From contig JALSLX010000058.1 in the NCBI GenBank assembly GCA_026988095.1, forward strand, positions 1 to 64,000: a stretch of DNA of 64,000 bases, read 5' to 3'. The translations under genes were made by a program, and so were the position numbers. This DNA comes from Thiotrichaceae bacterium (lineage in GTDB: Bacteria > Pseudomonadota > Gammaproteobacteria > Thiotrichales > Thiotrichaceae). Within the stretch, counting starts at the first letter, position 1. The number at the start of each line of letters is the position of its first letter. The notes below the pieces were generated by a model. The model did not search any database. It was not told the origin of the DNA and was given only the letters and a program-made list of their open reading frames with translations. This document shows positions 28,162 through 38,597 of the stretch, in pieces.

Positions 28162-30171
28162 TTATGCTACTTCGTCAATTGCTTCTGAAACTGCTTCTGT
28201 AGTAATTCCGAAGTATTTGAATAGTTCAGGCGCTGGAGCTGACTCACCGAAGGTAGTCATGCCAATCACTTTGCCGTTCGTTCCAACGTATTTCCACCAG
28301 CCATCCATAATCGCTGCTTCAACCGCAACACGTGCAGTAACTGCCGCAGGAAGAACAGACTCTTTGTAAGCATCATCTTGCTGTTCAAATACTTCAACAG
28401 AAGGCATTGAAACAACACGTACTTTCTTCGATGAAGCTTCAGCAGCTTCCATCGCAAGAGATACTTCAGAACCTGTCGCCATAACAATAACGTCTGGTGT
28501 TCCGTCTGTATCTTTAAGGATGTAACCACCCTTTTCAATGTTCGTGATTGTTGCCGCATCACGCTTTTGGAAAGGTAAATTCTGACGAGAGAAAATCAAT
28601 ACAGAAGGACGAGATTCATTTTTAATTGCATCTTTCCAAGCAACCGCTGTTTCAACCGTATCACAAGGTCTCCACACTGCCATATTAGGAATCATACGTA
28701 GTGTTGGAATTTGCTCAACCGCCTGATGCGTTGGGCCATCTTCACCCAAACCGATTGAATCATGAGTGTAAACAAAGATAGTACGAATCTTCATTAATGC
28801 AGCCATGCGTAGTGCGTTACGTGCGTACTCTGAGAACATTAAGAATGTTGCGCCGTAAGGCATCAAACCACCGTGAAGTGTTACCCCGTTCATAATTGCC
28901 GACATACCAAACTCACGAACACCGTAAGAAATGTAGTTGCCTGCGAAGTTCATGTCAGCAGAACCGTGATCATCATTAATACGAACCGACTTATCGTTAA
29001 ACGTATTATTTGATGGAGAAAGGTCAGCCGAACCACCTAAGAACTCAGGAAGCATTGGAGCAAAACCATTTAGAGCGCCTTTAGATGCAACACGTGTTGC
29101 TGGAGACTCTTCTTTAGTATTAACTTCTGCGATAAATTTGTTAGCTTGCGCTTCAAAATCAGCTGGAAGATCACCCGCCATACGACGTTTGAATTCAGCA
29201 GCTTCTGCAGGATAAGCTGCTTCATAAGCTGCAAACTTCTCGTTCCATGCCGCTTCTTTAGCTTTACCTGCTTCTTTAGCATCCCAACCTGCATAAATAT
29301 CAGCAGGAATTTCAAACGGCGCGTGATCCCAACCCATATTTTTACGAGCATCAGCAAGGGCAGCTTCGCCCAGTGCTTCACCGTGGATGTTGTGTCCGCC
29401 TTCTTTCTTATCGCCAGCTGTACCGATACCTTTACCAATCACTGTTTTACAACAGATTAATGAAGGCTTATCAGATGCGATTGCTGCCTCAGTAGCCGCT
29501 TTGATTGCATCTGAATCGTGACCATCAATAGATTGTACGTGCCAGTTAGATGCTTCAAAACGCATTGGCGTATTATCTACGAACCAGCCATCAACGTTAC
29601 CGTCGATAGAAATATTATTGTCATCGTAGAAACAGATCAATTTGCTAAGACCGAAAGAACCCGCAAGAGAGATAGCCTCCTGTGAAATACCTTCCATCAA
29701 ACAACCATCACCTAAGAAAACGTAAGTGTTGTGATCTACAATCTCGTGCCCGTCTTTATTAAACTGTGCAGCCATTACTTTTTCAGCTAGTGCGAAACCC
29801 ACTGCGTTTGTAATGCCTTGACCAAGAGGACCTGTAGTCGTCTCGATTCCTGGTGCATAACCGTATTCAGGATGACCCGGAGTCTTAGAGTGCAACTTAC
29901 GGAAAGATTTAAGATCATCAATCGAAAGATCGTAACCTGTTAAATGAAGCACAGAATAAGGCAACATTGAACCATGCCCATTAGACATAATGAAACGGTC
30001 GCGATCAGCCCATTCTGGGTTAGTCGGGTTATGATTCATAAAGTCGTTATAAAGTACTTCTGCTATGTCTGCCATTCCCATTGGCGCACCAGGGTGACCA
30101 GAATTTGGGATTTGAACAGCGTCCATAGTAAGAGCGCGTATGGCGTTAGCCAGAGTTGCACGATTTGACAT
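28162..30171 (-). CDS. tkt: Transketolase
   Basis: The 669-residue TPP enzyme transfers two-carbon units in the Calvin and pentose-phosphate cycles. It shows the N-terminal signature [20 protein letters not shown], the TPP motif [13 protein letters not shown]...DDNN (near 155-187), the [13 protein letters not shown] block and a C-terminal domain ending in the IDEVA-like tail. It is the first gene of the tkt-gap-pgk-pyk-fba run, preceded by a 323-base gap shared with cbbM. Confidence 0.97.
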   Translation of the reverse strand: MSNRATLANAIRALTMDAVQIPNSGHPGAPMGMADIAEVLYNDFMNHNPTNPEWADRDRFIMSNGHGSMLPYSVLHLTGYDLSIDDLKSFRKLHSKTPGHPEYGYAPGIETTTGPLGQGITNAVGFALAEKVMAAQFNKDGHEIVDHNTYVFLGDGCLMEGISQEAISLAGSFGLSKLICFYDDNNISIDGNVDGWFVDNTPMRFEASNWHVQSIDGHDSDAIKAATEAAIASDKPSLICCKTVIGKGIGTAGDKKEGGHNIHGEALGEAALADARKNMGWDHAPFEIPADIYAGWDAKEAGKAKEAAWNEKFAAYEAAYPAEAAEFKRRMAGDLPADFEAQANKFIAEVNTKEESPATRVASKGALNGFAPMLPEFLGGSADLSPSNNTFNDKSVRINDDHGSADMNFAGNYISYGVREFGMSAIMNGVTLHGGLMPYGATFLMFSEYARNALRMAALMKIRTIFVYTHDSIGLGEDGPTHQAVEQIPTLRMIPNMAVWRPCDTVETAVAWKDAIKNESRPSVLIFSRQNLPFQKRDAATITNIEKGGYILKDTDGTPDVIVMATGSEVSLAMEAAEASSKKVRVVSMPSVEVFEQQDDAYKESVLPAAVTARVAVEAAIMDGWWKYVGTNGKVIGMTTFGESAPAPELFKYFGITTEAVSEAIDEVA

Positions 30172-30435
30172 TAAGCTCTCCTTGTTTAAGGGTGTAATTG
30201 TGATAATAGATTACTGTGCGGCCTATTTTGAGTTAACAAATAAAGGCTAAAGCCACATAGGAATCAATTATTGTGCGTATTTGTAACATACGGTCTTCAT
30301 AAATTTCCTGCTATACATAATTGATGGGATAACAATTAAAATAGGAGCAGAGAATTTGGATCGAACATTTTGTAGCAAATAGAGATAATGAGCAACATCC
30401 AATTAGGGATAGTCGCCTCAAAACCCTCCAAATAC

Positions 30436-30475
30436 AAAAAAAGCCCCATTACTCAAAGAGCAATGGGGCTTTTTT
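30436..30475 (-). terminator. Intrinsic terminator of cbbM
   Basis: AAAAAAGCCCCATT pairs with AATGGGGCTTTTTT around a 10-base loop, 20 bases after the cbbM stop. The rest of the 30172-30494 gap holds no gene that I can see and should contain the tkt promoter. Confidence 0.92.
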
Positions 30476-30494
30476 GTTCAAAATAAACTACTGC

Positions 30495-31877
30495 CTATTT
30501 ATGAACACCTAACTTCTCTCTCCAACCTGGGTAGAGCGAGTCAGCATCGCCTGGGAATGATTCGAATGCGCGAGCAAATTCATTGTGCTCTTTAGCGAAC
30601 TCGATAGGGTCCGCACCTTCTTTCCAACATTCAAATGCCTGACGTAATGACGTTGCACCAGCAGCAGGAGAATCGATATGACCGTATGCTCCACCACCAG
30701 AAGTGTTGATTAAGTTACCGTGTCCTAAGTTTTCGAAGAAACCGGGAAGACGAAGTGCGTTCATACCACCAGAAATGATTGGCGTAGTAGGCTTCATTCC
30801 AAACCATTCTTGATGATAAAAAGGACCGTCTGCACTATCACGCTCGATCATGTATGCGATGTTTCTATCATCAGCACCACCTTCCATCTTACCGTAACCC
30901 ATTGTACCTACGTGGATACCTGAAGCACCCATAAGGCGTGAAAGCTTAGAAAGAACAAATGCAGTGTAACCACGAACCGATGAAGGTGAAGTGATCGCAC
31001 CGTGACCAGCACGATGGTAATGTAAGTACTGTGATGGGTAGTTACGACGAGCAGTAGTAACCATTCCACAACCACCTACATAACCATCAACCAAGAATGC
31101 AACGTGATGCGCGTTCTCACCGAAAGTTTCTAGGATGTAGTCAGCACGAGCACACATTTCGTGGTGATCGTCAGCTGTGATATTAGCAGAGAATAATTTT
31201 GCTTCACCTGTCTCATCTTGAGCGCGTTTCATTGCGTCAGCTACAAGAGGGGTAACATCTTTCATGCGTGCATAAACTTGGTTTCCTTGTGGTTCATCGT
31301 TCTTGATGAAGTCACCACCAAGCCAGAACTGATATGCAGCCTCTGCAAATGGCTTAGGACGTAGACCTAATTTAGGCTTGATGATAGTACCAGCGATGTA
31401 ACCACCGTCGACACGTGGACGACCAAGTACATTCCAAAGATCAGTGATATCCGTCGAAGGACCATCAAAGATATCTAGCATAGCTTTAGGAACATGAAAA
31501 TCTTGAATTTGCGCACACTGTACATCACCCATGCCTTGGTTGTTACCAATTGCAAGAGTAAGAAAAGATACAACCATTGCACGACCGTCAATTACGTTGC
31601 GGTCAAATAAGTCATTAGGGTATGCGATTTTCATGATGCCTTTAGCTTCATCAATCTCGTAAACCATTGCATCTAGGTCTTTAGTGAAATCATCAGTCGT
31701 TGATACTTCAACGTTCGTACCTGTTGATGACTCAGCTGCAAAGTGAGCAGCAGTTTCTAAATAACCACCAAAACCTGGCATTGGCGTCATAGTGTAAGCA
31801 ACAAGCATGTGCTTGCCTTCTTTTATAAGCGTATCTTCGTCGAGACTTAAGTCTGCATAACGACCGGACTGATCCAT
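30495..31877 (-). CDS. cbbM: Form II ribulose-bisphosphate carboxylase CbbM
   Basis: CbbM fixes CO2 onto ribulose-1,5-bisphosphate. At 460 residues it has form II length. Catalytic Lys167 (IIKPKLGL), carbamylated Lys192 in [14 protein letters not shown], His288 and His292, and loop-6 Lys330 ([10 protein letters not shown]) all align with the Rhodospirillum enzyme shifted by one. Form II enzymes suit high CO2 and low O2. It has its own terminator, a GAAGGGG ribosome-binding site and divergent cbbR. Confidence 0.98.
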   Translation of the reverse strand: MDQSGRYADLSLDEDTLIKEGKHMLVAYTMTPMPGFGGYLETAAHFAAESSTGTNVEVSTTDDFTKDLDAMVYEIDEAKGIMKIAYPNDLFDRNVIDGRAMVVSFLTLAIGNNQGMGDVQCAQIQDFHVPKAMLDIFDGPSTDITDLWNVLGRPRVDGGYIAGTIIKPKLGLRPKPFAEAAYQFWLGGDFIKNDEPQGNQVYARMKDVTPLVADAMKRAQDETGEAKLFSANITADDHHEMCARADYILETFGENAHHVAFLVDGYVGGCGMVTTARRNYPSQYLHYHRAGHGAITSPSSVRGYTAFVLSKLSRLMGASGIHVGTMGYGKMEGGADDRNIAYMIERDSADGPFYHQEWFGMKPTTPIISGGMNALRLPGFFENLGHGNLINTSGGGAYGHIDSPAAGATSLRQAFECWKEGADPIEFAKEHNEFARAFESFPGDADSLYPGWREKLGVHK

Positions 31878-31946
31878 TTGGAACCCCTTCTTTAATTAAT
31901 AACAATAAATATTTTCTGAAATATCTATCAGATTTTCAGTGCGGGC

Positions 31947-31952
31947 AGTATA
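31947..31952 (-). promoter_or_regulatory. Candidate -10 box of cbbM
   Basis: TATACT on the minus strand, 70 bases upstream of the cbbM ATG. The -35 position (around GTTTTA/TTTTAA) is poor, as expected for an activator-dependent promoter. AT-rich arms ATTAA/TTAAT flanking 31979-32004 could be part of a LysR-type T-N11-A site for CbbR. Confidence 0.4.
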
Positions 31953-32041
31953 CCCTTGGTATAAAATAATTAAAACTGATTAAATAAGATGAAAACATAA
32001 TTAATACTTATGCTTCTTTACCTCCAAACTAAAAGCCAATC

Positions 32042-32968
32042 ATGAATATAACACTGCGCCAATTACAAATTTTTGAATCTGTTGCACAAACACAAAGTTA
32101 CACGCGTGCGGCCGAAAGGTTATTTATGACACAGCCTGCGGTCTCCATGCAGATGAAGCAACTCGAAGAAACCGTTGGTTTAGATTTATTTGAAAGACAA
32201 GGGAAAAAAATCGTCGCAACAAGGGCGGGGGAGAAACTACGCAAGCATGCCAATAAGATTATAGGCCGCTTTGAAATACTGCATAACTCAATTGCCAAAT
32301 TAAAAAAAGGGCAGCACGAACAAATCAAAATATCAGCAGCAACCACTGCCAATCATTTTGTTACTCATATGATGGCGGAGTTCAGCAGGCAACATCAAGA
32401 TATCAATATCACGCTAGATATAACTAACCGTGAAACTTTAGTAAAGCAATTGCAAAACTACGATCCTGACTTCGTAATAATGGGGGAACCACCCAGCAAG
32501 CTTGATTTAGATTCTCGATTAATCATGGAGAACCCGCTTATCGTTATCGCATCACCCGAACATCCCGTTGTTAAAAAATACAAATCCAAAAACGTACCCA
32601 TGGATAAAGTCATCAAAGAATCATTTGTAGTGCGTGAAGAAGGTTCGGGCACAAAAGCTGCCATCCGCAGGTACTTTAAAAAATATAAGCTAGATTTCAT
32701 AAGCTCATACGAAATGAGCAGTAACGAGTCTATTAAACACGCTGTAGTTGCAGGCTTGGGCTTAGGAATAGTGGCCTTACATACCGTCAAACTAGAACTA
32801 GAAGCTGGCAAACTAATTATTTTACATGTTGAAAATTTTCCATTAGAACGCCACTGGCATTTAGTCTCACGCAAAGGTCGAAAATTATCTCCTGCCGCAA
32901 TAGAGTTTCAAGAATTTATTTTAGATAGCGCAGAGAAATACCAGCAAGGATATGAGTATTTTTTATAA
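32042..32968 (+). CDS. cbbR: LysR-type regulator CbbR
   Basis: The 308-residue protein has an N-terminal winged helix-turn-helix (RQLQIFESVAQTQSYTRAAERLFMTQPAVSMQMKQLEE in outline, about 5-42) and a periplasmic-binding-like effector domain. It is divergent from cbbM and upstream of cbbQO, the classical position of the Calvin-cycle activator. The sequence alone does not separate CbbR from other LysR proteins, so the name rests on context. Confidence 0.88.
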   Translation: MNITLRQLQIFESVAQTQSYTRAAERLFMTQPAVSMQMKQLEETVGLDLFERQGKKIVATRAGEKLRKHANKIIGRFEILHNSIAKLKKGQHEQIKISAATTANHFVTHMMAEFSRQHQDINITLDITNRETLVKQLQNYDPDFVIMGEPPSKLDLDSRLIMENPLIVIASPEHPVVKKYKSKNVPMDKVIKESFVVREEGSGTKAAIRRYFKKYKLDFISSYEMSSNESIKHAVVAGLGLGIVALHTVKLELEAGKLIILHVENFPLERHWHLVSRKGRKLSPAAIEFQEFILDSAEKYQQGYEYFL

Positions 32969-33152
32969 TGAGCAAAGAATGCCTTAAAAAATTATTTAAA
33001 AAAGCTCCCTAGTAACTAATGTTCGACTCTAGAGAACCTAATCAGCCCCCCTTAAAGTCAAAAAAAGAAAACTGCAGATAAAATAAATCAGGTGTTTGTT
33101 TCACCTTTGAGGCATTGCGCTTCGAAACTGATGTGCCTTAGTTTTACTCTCG

Positions 33153-33230
33153 GTGCACAACGTCGGCAGAAAACGCCGACATAATTGAGTTGTCCATTTT
33201 TGTGAAACAAAATGGCAAGCTCACTAAATA
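33153..33230 (+). repeat. Two-hairpin leader repeat (family C) before cbbQ
   Basis: A strong hairpin GTCGGC-AGAAAAC-GCCGAC (33162-33180) is followed by GAGTTGTCCATTTT..AAAATGGCAAGCTC (33187-33221). The sequence is clearly related to 15581-15655 before glnK. It ends about 95 bases before the cbbQ ATG. The rest of the 356-base cbbR-cbbQ gap shows no gene. Confidence 0.78.
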
Positions 33231-33324
33231 AGTTCTAGTTATCTTTTCATCTCTTTTAATCAGTTTTAATTATCCTAAACAGATGTATACTTCTCGTATT
33301 AAATTTCATTAGGAACAGGCACAA

Positions 33325-34134
33325 ATGTCAGAACTAGATATCGAGCAATACAAAATCACTGAAGAACCTTACTATGAAGCACAGGGAGATGAGGTTAAGT
33401 GGTATCAAGCGGCTTATGACGCACGTTTACCTATGATGGTAAAGGGGCCAACGGGTTGTGGCAAATCTCGTTTTATTGAACACATGGCATATAAACTGGA
33501 TAAGCCGTTAATCACGGTAGCGTGTAATGAAGATATGACAGCATCTGATTTAGTTGGCCGCTATCTACTCGATGCTAACGGCACACGTTGGCTAGATGGC
33601 CCATTAACCGTTGCGGCGCGAATTGGTGCAATTTGTTATTTAGATGAGATTGTTGAAGCACGCCAAGATACTACCGTTGTGATTCACCCATTAACCGATC
33701 ACCGCCGTGAATTACCACTTGATAAGAAAGGTGAGATGATCAAAGCACATCCTGATTTTCAATTAGTCATATCTTACAATCCCGGCTATCAAAGCTTAAT
33801 GAAAGAACTAAAGCAGTCAACTAAACAAAGGTTCGTTGCGATGGATTTTGATTATGCCCCAGCAAAAGTAGAAGAAGGCATTATTGCAAAAGAAGCAGGC
33901 ATTGATGCAGAAACGGCTAAGAAACTAGTAAAAATTGGCGATGTTGCTCGAAACCTTAAAGGTCACGGCTTGGATGAAGGCATCTCAACACGTTTATTAG
34001 TGTATGCGGCAAGCTTAATGAATCACGGTATCAATGCACAAGATGCTTGTAAGATGGCGCTAGTTCGTCCGATTACGGATGACGCGGATATAAGACAAAC
34101 ATTAGATCATGCTATTGAGTCTGTATTTTCATAG
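33325..34134 (+). CDS. cbbQ: RuBisCO activase ATPase CbbQ
   Basis: CbbQ is a hexameric MoxR-type AAA+ ATPase that with CbbO removes inhibitory sugar phosphates from RuBisCO. The 269-residue protein has Walker A GPTGCGKS at 41-48, Walker B AICYLDEIVEA, and the sensor/arginine region STKQRFVAMDFDY. Its position beside cbbM/cbbR and before cbbO supports the assignment over the near-identical NorQ family. Confidence 0.93.
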   Translation: MSELDIEQYKITEEPYYEAQGDEVKWYQAAYDARLPMMVKGPTGCGKSRFIEHMAYKLDKPLITVACNEDMTASDLVGRYLLDANGTRWLDGPLTVAARIGAICYLDEIVEARQDTTVVIHPLTDHRRELPLDKKGEMIKAHPDFQLVISYNPGYQSLMKELKQSTKQRFVAMDFDYAPAKVEEGIIAKEAGIDAETAKKLVKIGDVARNLKGHGLDEGISTRLLVYAASLMNHGINAQDACKMALVRPITDDADIRQTLDHAIESVFS

Positions 34135-34184
34135 TCACTCAACTAGACAAGTAATCAAGTATAACTACTAATTAGAAGTTAAAA

Positions 34185-36497
34185 ATGAGCGTAACCGAAG
34201 AAAAAAAACAACTCCCGCCCGAGCTTCAAAACTTTCGCAATCAACTCAAATGTAGTTTTGAGCAGATTGACGATGTGTTTGAAGAATGCATCATTGATGC
34301 GCAAACACGTCTTACCAATCAAGGTGTACAAGATTACTTAAAGGGTGCGTCACTGATTTGTATGATCGGGCGTGGCGTTGAGCCTGTCTTACAGTTTATG
34401 GAGATTATCCCTGAACTGGCGGGTCGTTTGGGCGAAGAAGCTATCACCTTAATTTCTGACGGTGTTTGGGAGGTTTCACGAACACCCAACGGTGTTGCTA
34501 TTCCTCCTTTTATGGCAACCTTGCAAGAAGCGGGTCGTCGTTTAGGCTCATTAGAACAGTTTAAAAACTACCTCGATATCTTATTCAGTATGATGGAGCG
34601 CACCACAGGCTCTATCCATGGTCATCATACCACCATGCCTAGCCCAGGCTTACCTGATTTATTGAATCAAATGCCATATTTACTAAGCCAAATTTCTCTT
34701 GAAGGTTTAAAAAACTGGATTGATTACGGCGTTCATAACTATGGCAATCACCCTGAGCGGCAAATAGATTACTTTACGCTACAATCGGCAGATGCACGCG
34801 CCATGATGCAAAAAGAGCGCCATGGTACCTTGTTTGCAGATAACGAACGAAATCTTGGCATGTATCTGCAAGGGCTTTGGAACGATAAAGAATACTTAGT
34901 ACCCTATTCAACGGGGTTTGATGAATTGCGCCAACCAATCCCGTATTACGACAAACTCGGTATGCGCATCCCTGATGTGTTTGATGATTATATTAAAGAA
35001 ACAACTGATGGCGATGTAACTGTTACTGGTATAGATCGTTACCGTGCAGTACTTGCTCACATGGTTTCGCATCGTCGTTGGAGCTCACAAATTGTGGCGG
35101 ACAACTTCAGCCCATTTCAACGAATTTCTATCGATTTATTAGAAGATTCACGTGTTGAATATTTAGCGATGAAGGAATACCCTGGCTTACGAAAACTATG
35201 GCTATCGCTTCACCCAGTACCTGTTGAAGGCGAATGTGATGAAAAAGGTGTGTCGTGTATTCGCCACCGTTTGGCTATGCTTTCATATGCCTTGTTAAAC
35301 CCTGATCATGGCTACGAAAATAAAGATATATTGATCACTGTTCAGCAATTTCATGATTTCATGGAAGGTGCAGAAGAGTCTAACACCGAAACCAGCACGA
35401 AAGACATGGTGAATATTGGTCTAGGTTTTATCACCCGAACACGCCGTCAAGAAGATCAAGCGGCAAAAGTATTTTTTGATAATACCTTGGTTGATTATCG
35501 CGATGATAACCGCGGGATGTGGGTGTTTATCGAAGAAGGTGATGACGAAGAGCAGTTTGAAAAAGAACCTAAAAAAGCAAATGAAGAGGAAGAAATTCCT
35601 GCACTTCCACCACGTCATTATCCTGAGTGGGATTACAACACTAAAAGCTATCGCCCTGATTGGGTAAGCTTGTATGAGAGCTTGCACCCATCAGGAAACC
35701 CAGCCGATATTGATAAATTGCTGGAAAAACATGCAGGATTAGCAAAACGCCTAAAACAAATTCTTGATATGTTAAAGCCGCAAAATTATGTGCGTGTGCG
35801 TTATCAAGAAGAAGGCAGCGAACTTGATTTAGATGTGGCGATTCGCTCATTAATCGACTTTAAAGGCGGCGCACAGCCAGATACACGCATAAACATGAGC
35901 CATAAACATGATGGCCGTGACATTGCCGTGACTTTGTTGCTAGATTTATCAGCATCAATTGATGATGTTCCTCACGGTAGCACCCAATCATTATTGGAAC
36001 TTAGCCAAGAAGCCGTTTCATTATTAGGTTGGGCAATTGATAATTTGGATGACAAGTTTTCTATCGGTGGCTTCTTCTCCAATACGCGCCACGATGTAAG
36101 ATATCTTCATATGAAAGGCTTTAACGAGCGCTGGAATGATGAAGTAAAAGCGCGTGTTGCAAAAATGGAAGCAGGCTTCTCAACCCGAATGGGCGCTGCA
36201 ATGCGTCATGCAGGACATTACCTAGGCAGCCAAAAAGCTGATAAAAAATTGTTATTGATTTTGACTGATGGCGAACCTGCAGATATTGATGTTGACGATG
36301 AAAAGTTACTTATCAAAGATGCACACAAGGCAGTTGGTGAATTGGATGCCGACGGTATCTACACACACTGTATCAGCCTAGACCCTAATGCAGACGAATA
36401 TGTGAGTGATATATTTGGTTCGCACTATACGGTTATTGATAATGTAAATCGTTTACCAGAGAAATTGCCGCAGTTGTTTATGGCACTGACTAAATAA
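34185..36497 (+). CDS. cbbO: RuBisCO activase adaptor CbbO (VWA protein)
   Basis: The 770-residue protein pairs with CbbQ. The N-terminal and central regions are helical, with an acidic stretch near 445-470, and the C-terminal von Willebrand A domain has the MIDAS motif LDLSAS (about 586-591) plus LTDGEPAD further on. The VWA domain is thought to grip RuBisCO through a carboxylate. It follows cbbQ by 50 bases. Confidence 0.93.
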   Translation: MSVTEEKKQLPPELQNFRNQLKCSFEQIDDVFEECIIDAQTRLTNQGVQDYLKGASLICMIGRGVEPVLQFMEIIPELAGRLGEEAITLISDGVWEVSRTPNGVAIPPFMATLQEAGRRLGSLEQFKNYLDILFSMMERTTGSIHGHHTTMPSPGLPDLLNQMPYLLSQISLEGLKNWIDYGVHNYGNHPERQIDYFTLQSADARAMMQKERHGTLFADNERNLGMYLQGLWNDKEYLVPYSTGFDELRQPIPYYDKLGMRIPDVFDDYIKETTDGDVTVTGIDRYRAVLAHMVSHRRWSSQIVADNFSPFQRISIDLLEDSRVEYLAMKEYPGLRKLWLSLHPVPVEGECDEKGVSCIRHRLAMLSYALLNPDHGYENKDILITVQQFHDFMEGAEESNTETSTKDMVNIGLGFITRTRRQEDQAAKVFFDNTLVDYRDDNRGMWVFIEEGDDEEQFEKEPKKANEEEEIPALPPRHYPEWDYNTKSYRPDWVSLYESLHPSGNPADIDKLLEKHAGLAKRLKQILDMLKPQNYVRVRYQEEGSELDLDVAIRSLIDFKGGAQPDTRINMSHKHDGRDIAVTLLLDLSASIDDVPHGSTQSLLELSQEAVSLLGWAIDNLDDKFSIGGFFSNTRHDVRYLHMKGFNERWNDEVKARVAKMEAGFSTRMGAAMRHAGHYLGSQKADKKLLLILTDGEPADIDVDDEKLLIKDAHKAVGELDADGIYTHCISLDPNADEYVSDIFGSHYTVIDNVNRLPEKLPQLFMALTK

Positions 36498-36521
36498 CAC
36501 TAATATAAATCGAGCCAAAGT

Positions 36522-36977
36522 ATGAAAAACTCCATTAAAGTGACTATTCCTTTTTCATTTAAAGGCACTGATCACGAACCTTCCTGCATTGTTGACCTTG
36601 ATGCATTTATACTAGGAGACCAAGGTATTGAGGCCGTGTTTCACATTGTCGCCAGCCAAAATAATATTGGCAATTACTCGTATGAATATGAAGTTCTAGA
36701 ATCATCTACTAAAGTATTTAGCGAGCCAACAGGCATTGCAGACGAGTTTATTTGTGAGGATGGTTTTGATTTAGAAGGGTTTAAATTAAAACAAAGTCTA
36801 GAAGGAGCGTTTGAAAAATTACAAGCAATAGCAACTGATGTTTTAAATATCGATAACCTCGCCGATGCTGACAACGAAGCGATAAAAAAAGCACTTCAGC
36901 AAGCCTATCAACTTGGCACTGAAAACTGTAAAGAGAAAAAAGAAGAAACTACAATGCCTGATTTTGGTGGTTTTTAG
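36522..36977 (+). CDS. Unknown protein in cbbQO operon
   Basis: The 151-residue acidic protein starts 24 bases after cbbO on the same strand, so it is probably co-transcribed. The first half is predicted beta-rich (KVTIPFSFKGTDHEP, CIVDLDAFI, GNYSYEYEVLES), the second half helical and charged, ending in a Lys/Glu stretch and MPDFGGF. No signal peptide or membrane segment. I do not recognise the family; a role linked to RuBisCO or CbbQO is inference from position. A GGTGGTT/AACCACC hairpin overlaps its stop codon. Confidence 0.8.
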   Translation: MKNSIKVTIPFSFKGTDHEPSCIVDLDAFILGDQGIEAVFHIVASQNNIGNYSYEYEVLESSTKVFSEPTGIADEFICEDGFDLEGFKLKQSLEGAFEKLQAIATDVLNIDNLADADNEAIKKALQQAYQLGTENCKEKKEETTMPDFGGF

Positions 36978-37120
36978 TTAACCACCAGTAATTCCCAATG
37001 GTTATATACCTACTAAATATAAACAAACCCAAGAATTCTCGGCTATTTGGTACTGATTAAAGAACCGTTTAGCTAATAAATGGTATTTTTTATATTTCTA
37101 GTGTAATATTATTCGCCCAA

Positions 37121-37204
37121 TGTTTGAGGAGCGTTGCAATCTAACTTCTTTTTTAAAGAATCGTTAGGCTAGGCTCAAACAGTTTTCTACCGCAACGACG
37201 CTCA
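37121..37204 (+). promoter_or_regulatory. SAH riboswitch upstream of metK
   Basis: All parts of the S-adenosylhomocysteine riboswitch are present. P1 is TGTTTGAG (37121-37128) with CTCAAACA (37174-37181). The conserved GAGGAGCG(T)TGCAA follows P1. P2 is CTAAC/GTTAG. The pseudoknot P4 pairs GAGCGTTG (37129-37136) with CGACGCTC (37196-37203), where the T-A pair replaces the usual C-G, a compensated change. It ends about ten bases before the AGGAG ribosome-binding site of metK. Confidence 0.92.
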
Positions 37205-37227
37205 GCTAATATTTAGGAGAACTTAAT

Positions 37228-38382
37228 ATGGCTGGGAATCATCTATTCACTTCCGAGTCTGTATCAGCGGGTCATCCCGACAAAATGGCAGATCAAATAT
37301 CTGATGCCATCCTTGATGCAATTCTAGAACAAGACACTGAAGCACGTGTAGCTTGTGAAACACTGGTTAAGACTGGCATGGTTGTACTTGCAGGCGAAGT
37401 AACCACTTCTGCAACTATTGACTACGAAAGAATTGTGCGTGATGTTGTTAATGACATCGGCTACAACTCATCTGAAATCGGCTTTGATGGCGAGTCTTGT
37501 GCAGTACTTAACGCGCTTGGCCAACAATCACCTGATATCGCAATGGGTGTTGACCGTGCTGATAAAGAATCACAAGGCGCGGGCGACCAAGGTCTGATGT
37601 TTGGTTACGCAAGCAACGAAACTGACGTTTTAATGCCTGCTCCAATTACTTATTCTCATCTTCTTGTTGCAAAACAAGCTGAGCTTATGAAGAACGGTAC
37701 ACTACCTTTCTTACGCCCTGATGCGAAAAGCCAAGTTACTTTTCGTTATGAAGATGACAAACCTGTGGCAATTGATGCGGTTGTGCTTTCAACTCAACAT
37801 AATCCTGATATTAGCCTTGCCGACCTTCAAGAAGCAGTAATGGAAGAAATCGTTAAACCGACTTTACCTTCTGAATGGCTAAATGCTGATACGCAGTACC
37901 ACATTAATCCAACAGGTAACTTTGTTATCGGTGGTCCCGTGGGCGATTGTGGATTAACTGGTCGTAAAATCATCGTTGATACTTATGGTGGAATGGCACG
38001 TCACGGTGGCGGTGCATTCTCTGGCAAAGACCCATCTAAGGTTGACCGTTCTGCAGCATACGCGGGTCGTTATGTTGCTAAGAATATTGTTGCTGCTGGC
38101 CTTGCTGAGCGTTGTGAAATTCAGGTTTCTTATGCGATTGGTGTTGCAGAGCCAACTTCAATCTCTATTGATACTTTCGGCACAGGCACTATTAGTGACG
38201 AAAGAATAGAAGCTTTAGTACGTGAACACTTTGATCTACGTCCTTATGCCATTCTTACTATGCTTGACTTACTAAAGCCTATCTATCGCCAGACTGCATC
38301 TTACGGTCACTTTGGTCGTGAAGATATCGGTCTCCCTTGGGAAAAAACAGATCGCGCTGATACATTGAAAGCAAGTACATAA
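37228..38382 (+). CDS. metK: S-adenosylmethionine synthetase
   Basis: MetK makes SAM from methionine and ATP. The 384-residue protein has [13 protein letters not shown] at the start, [12 protein letters not shown] (near 120), and [19 protein letters not shown], all invariant ATP/methionine-site motifs. It follows an SAH riboswitch and is the first gene of a metK-ahcY-metF methyl-cycle cluster. Confidence 0.98.
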   Translation: MAGNHLFTSESVSAGHPDKMADQISDAILDAILEQDTEARVACETLVKTGMVVLAGEVTTSATIDYERIVRDVVNDIGYNSSEIGFDGESCAVLNALGQQSPDIAMGVDRADKESQGAGDQGLMFGYASNETDVLMPAPITYSHLLVAKQAELMKNGTLPFLRPDAKSQVTFRYEDDKPVAIDAVVLSTQHNPDISLADLQEAVMEEIVKPTLPSEWLNADTQYHINPTGNFVIGGPVGDCGLTGRKIIVDTYGGMARHGGGAFSGKDPSKVDRSAAYAGRYVAKNIVAAGLAERCEIQVSYAIGVAEPTSISIDTFGTGTISDERIEALVREHFDLRPYAILTMLDLLKPIYRQTASYGHFGREDIGLPWEKTDRADTLKAST

Positions 38383-38392
38383 TTAAGAATAA

Positions 38393-38479
38393 CGTCATTC
38401 CCGTGAAAACAGGAATCCATGCTACTACGAAGTAAAGTACTTCGACGCAGATGGATTCCCGCCCACGCGGGAATGACGG
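38393..38479. repeat. CGTCATTCCCG inverted repeat, copy 1
   Basis: CGTCATTCCCG plus GGAATCCAT at the left pair with ATGGATTCCCG plus GCGGGAATGACG at the right, and AAGTACTT lies near the centre. This is a widespread bacterial intergenic repeat type. It starts 11 bases after the metK stop and ends 14 bases before the ahcY riboswitch. Confidence 0.85.
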
Positions 38480-38494
38480 CAAATTAAATTACAC

Positions 38495-38572
38495 CTTCTT
38501 TTGAGGAGCGCTGCACCTTATTTTTAATAAATGAGGGAGGCTCAAAGGAATATTTAAATTTTAACTGCGTTC
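38495..38572 (+). promoter_or_regulatory. SAH riboswitch upstream of ahcY
   Basis: GAGGAGCGCTGCA (38503-38515) is the exact 5' core of the SAH riboswitch. P1 pairs TTTGAG with CTCAAA (38541-38546), a P2-like stem pairs CCTTATTT with AAATGAGG, and P4 pairs GAGCGC with GCGTTC (38567-38572, one G-U). The 3' strand reads AACTGCGTTC instead of the usual AACGGCGCTC, and the linker before it is long, so this copy is less canonical than the metK one. Confidence 0.8.
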
Positions 38573-38597
38573 CAAAATTGAATACAGGAAATACAAA

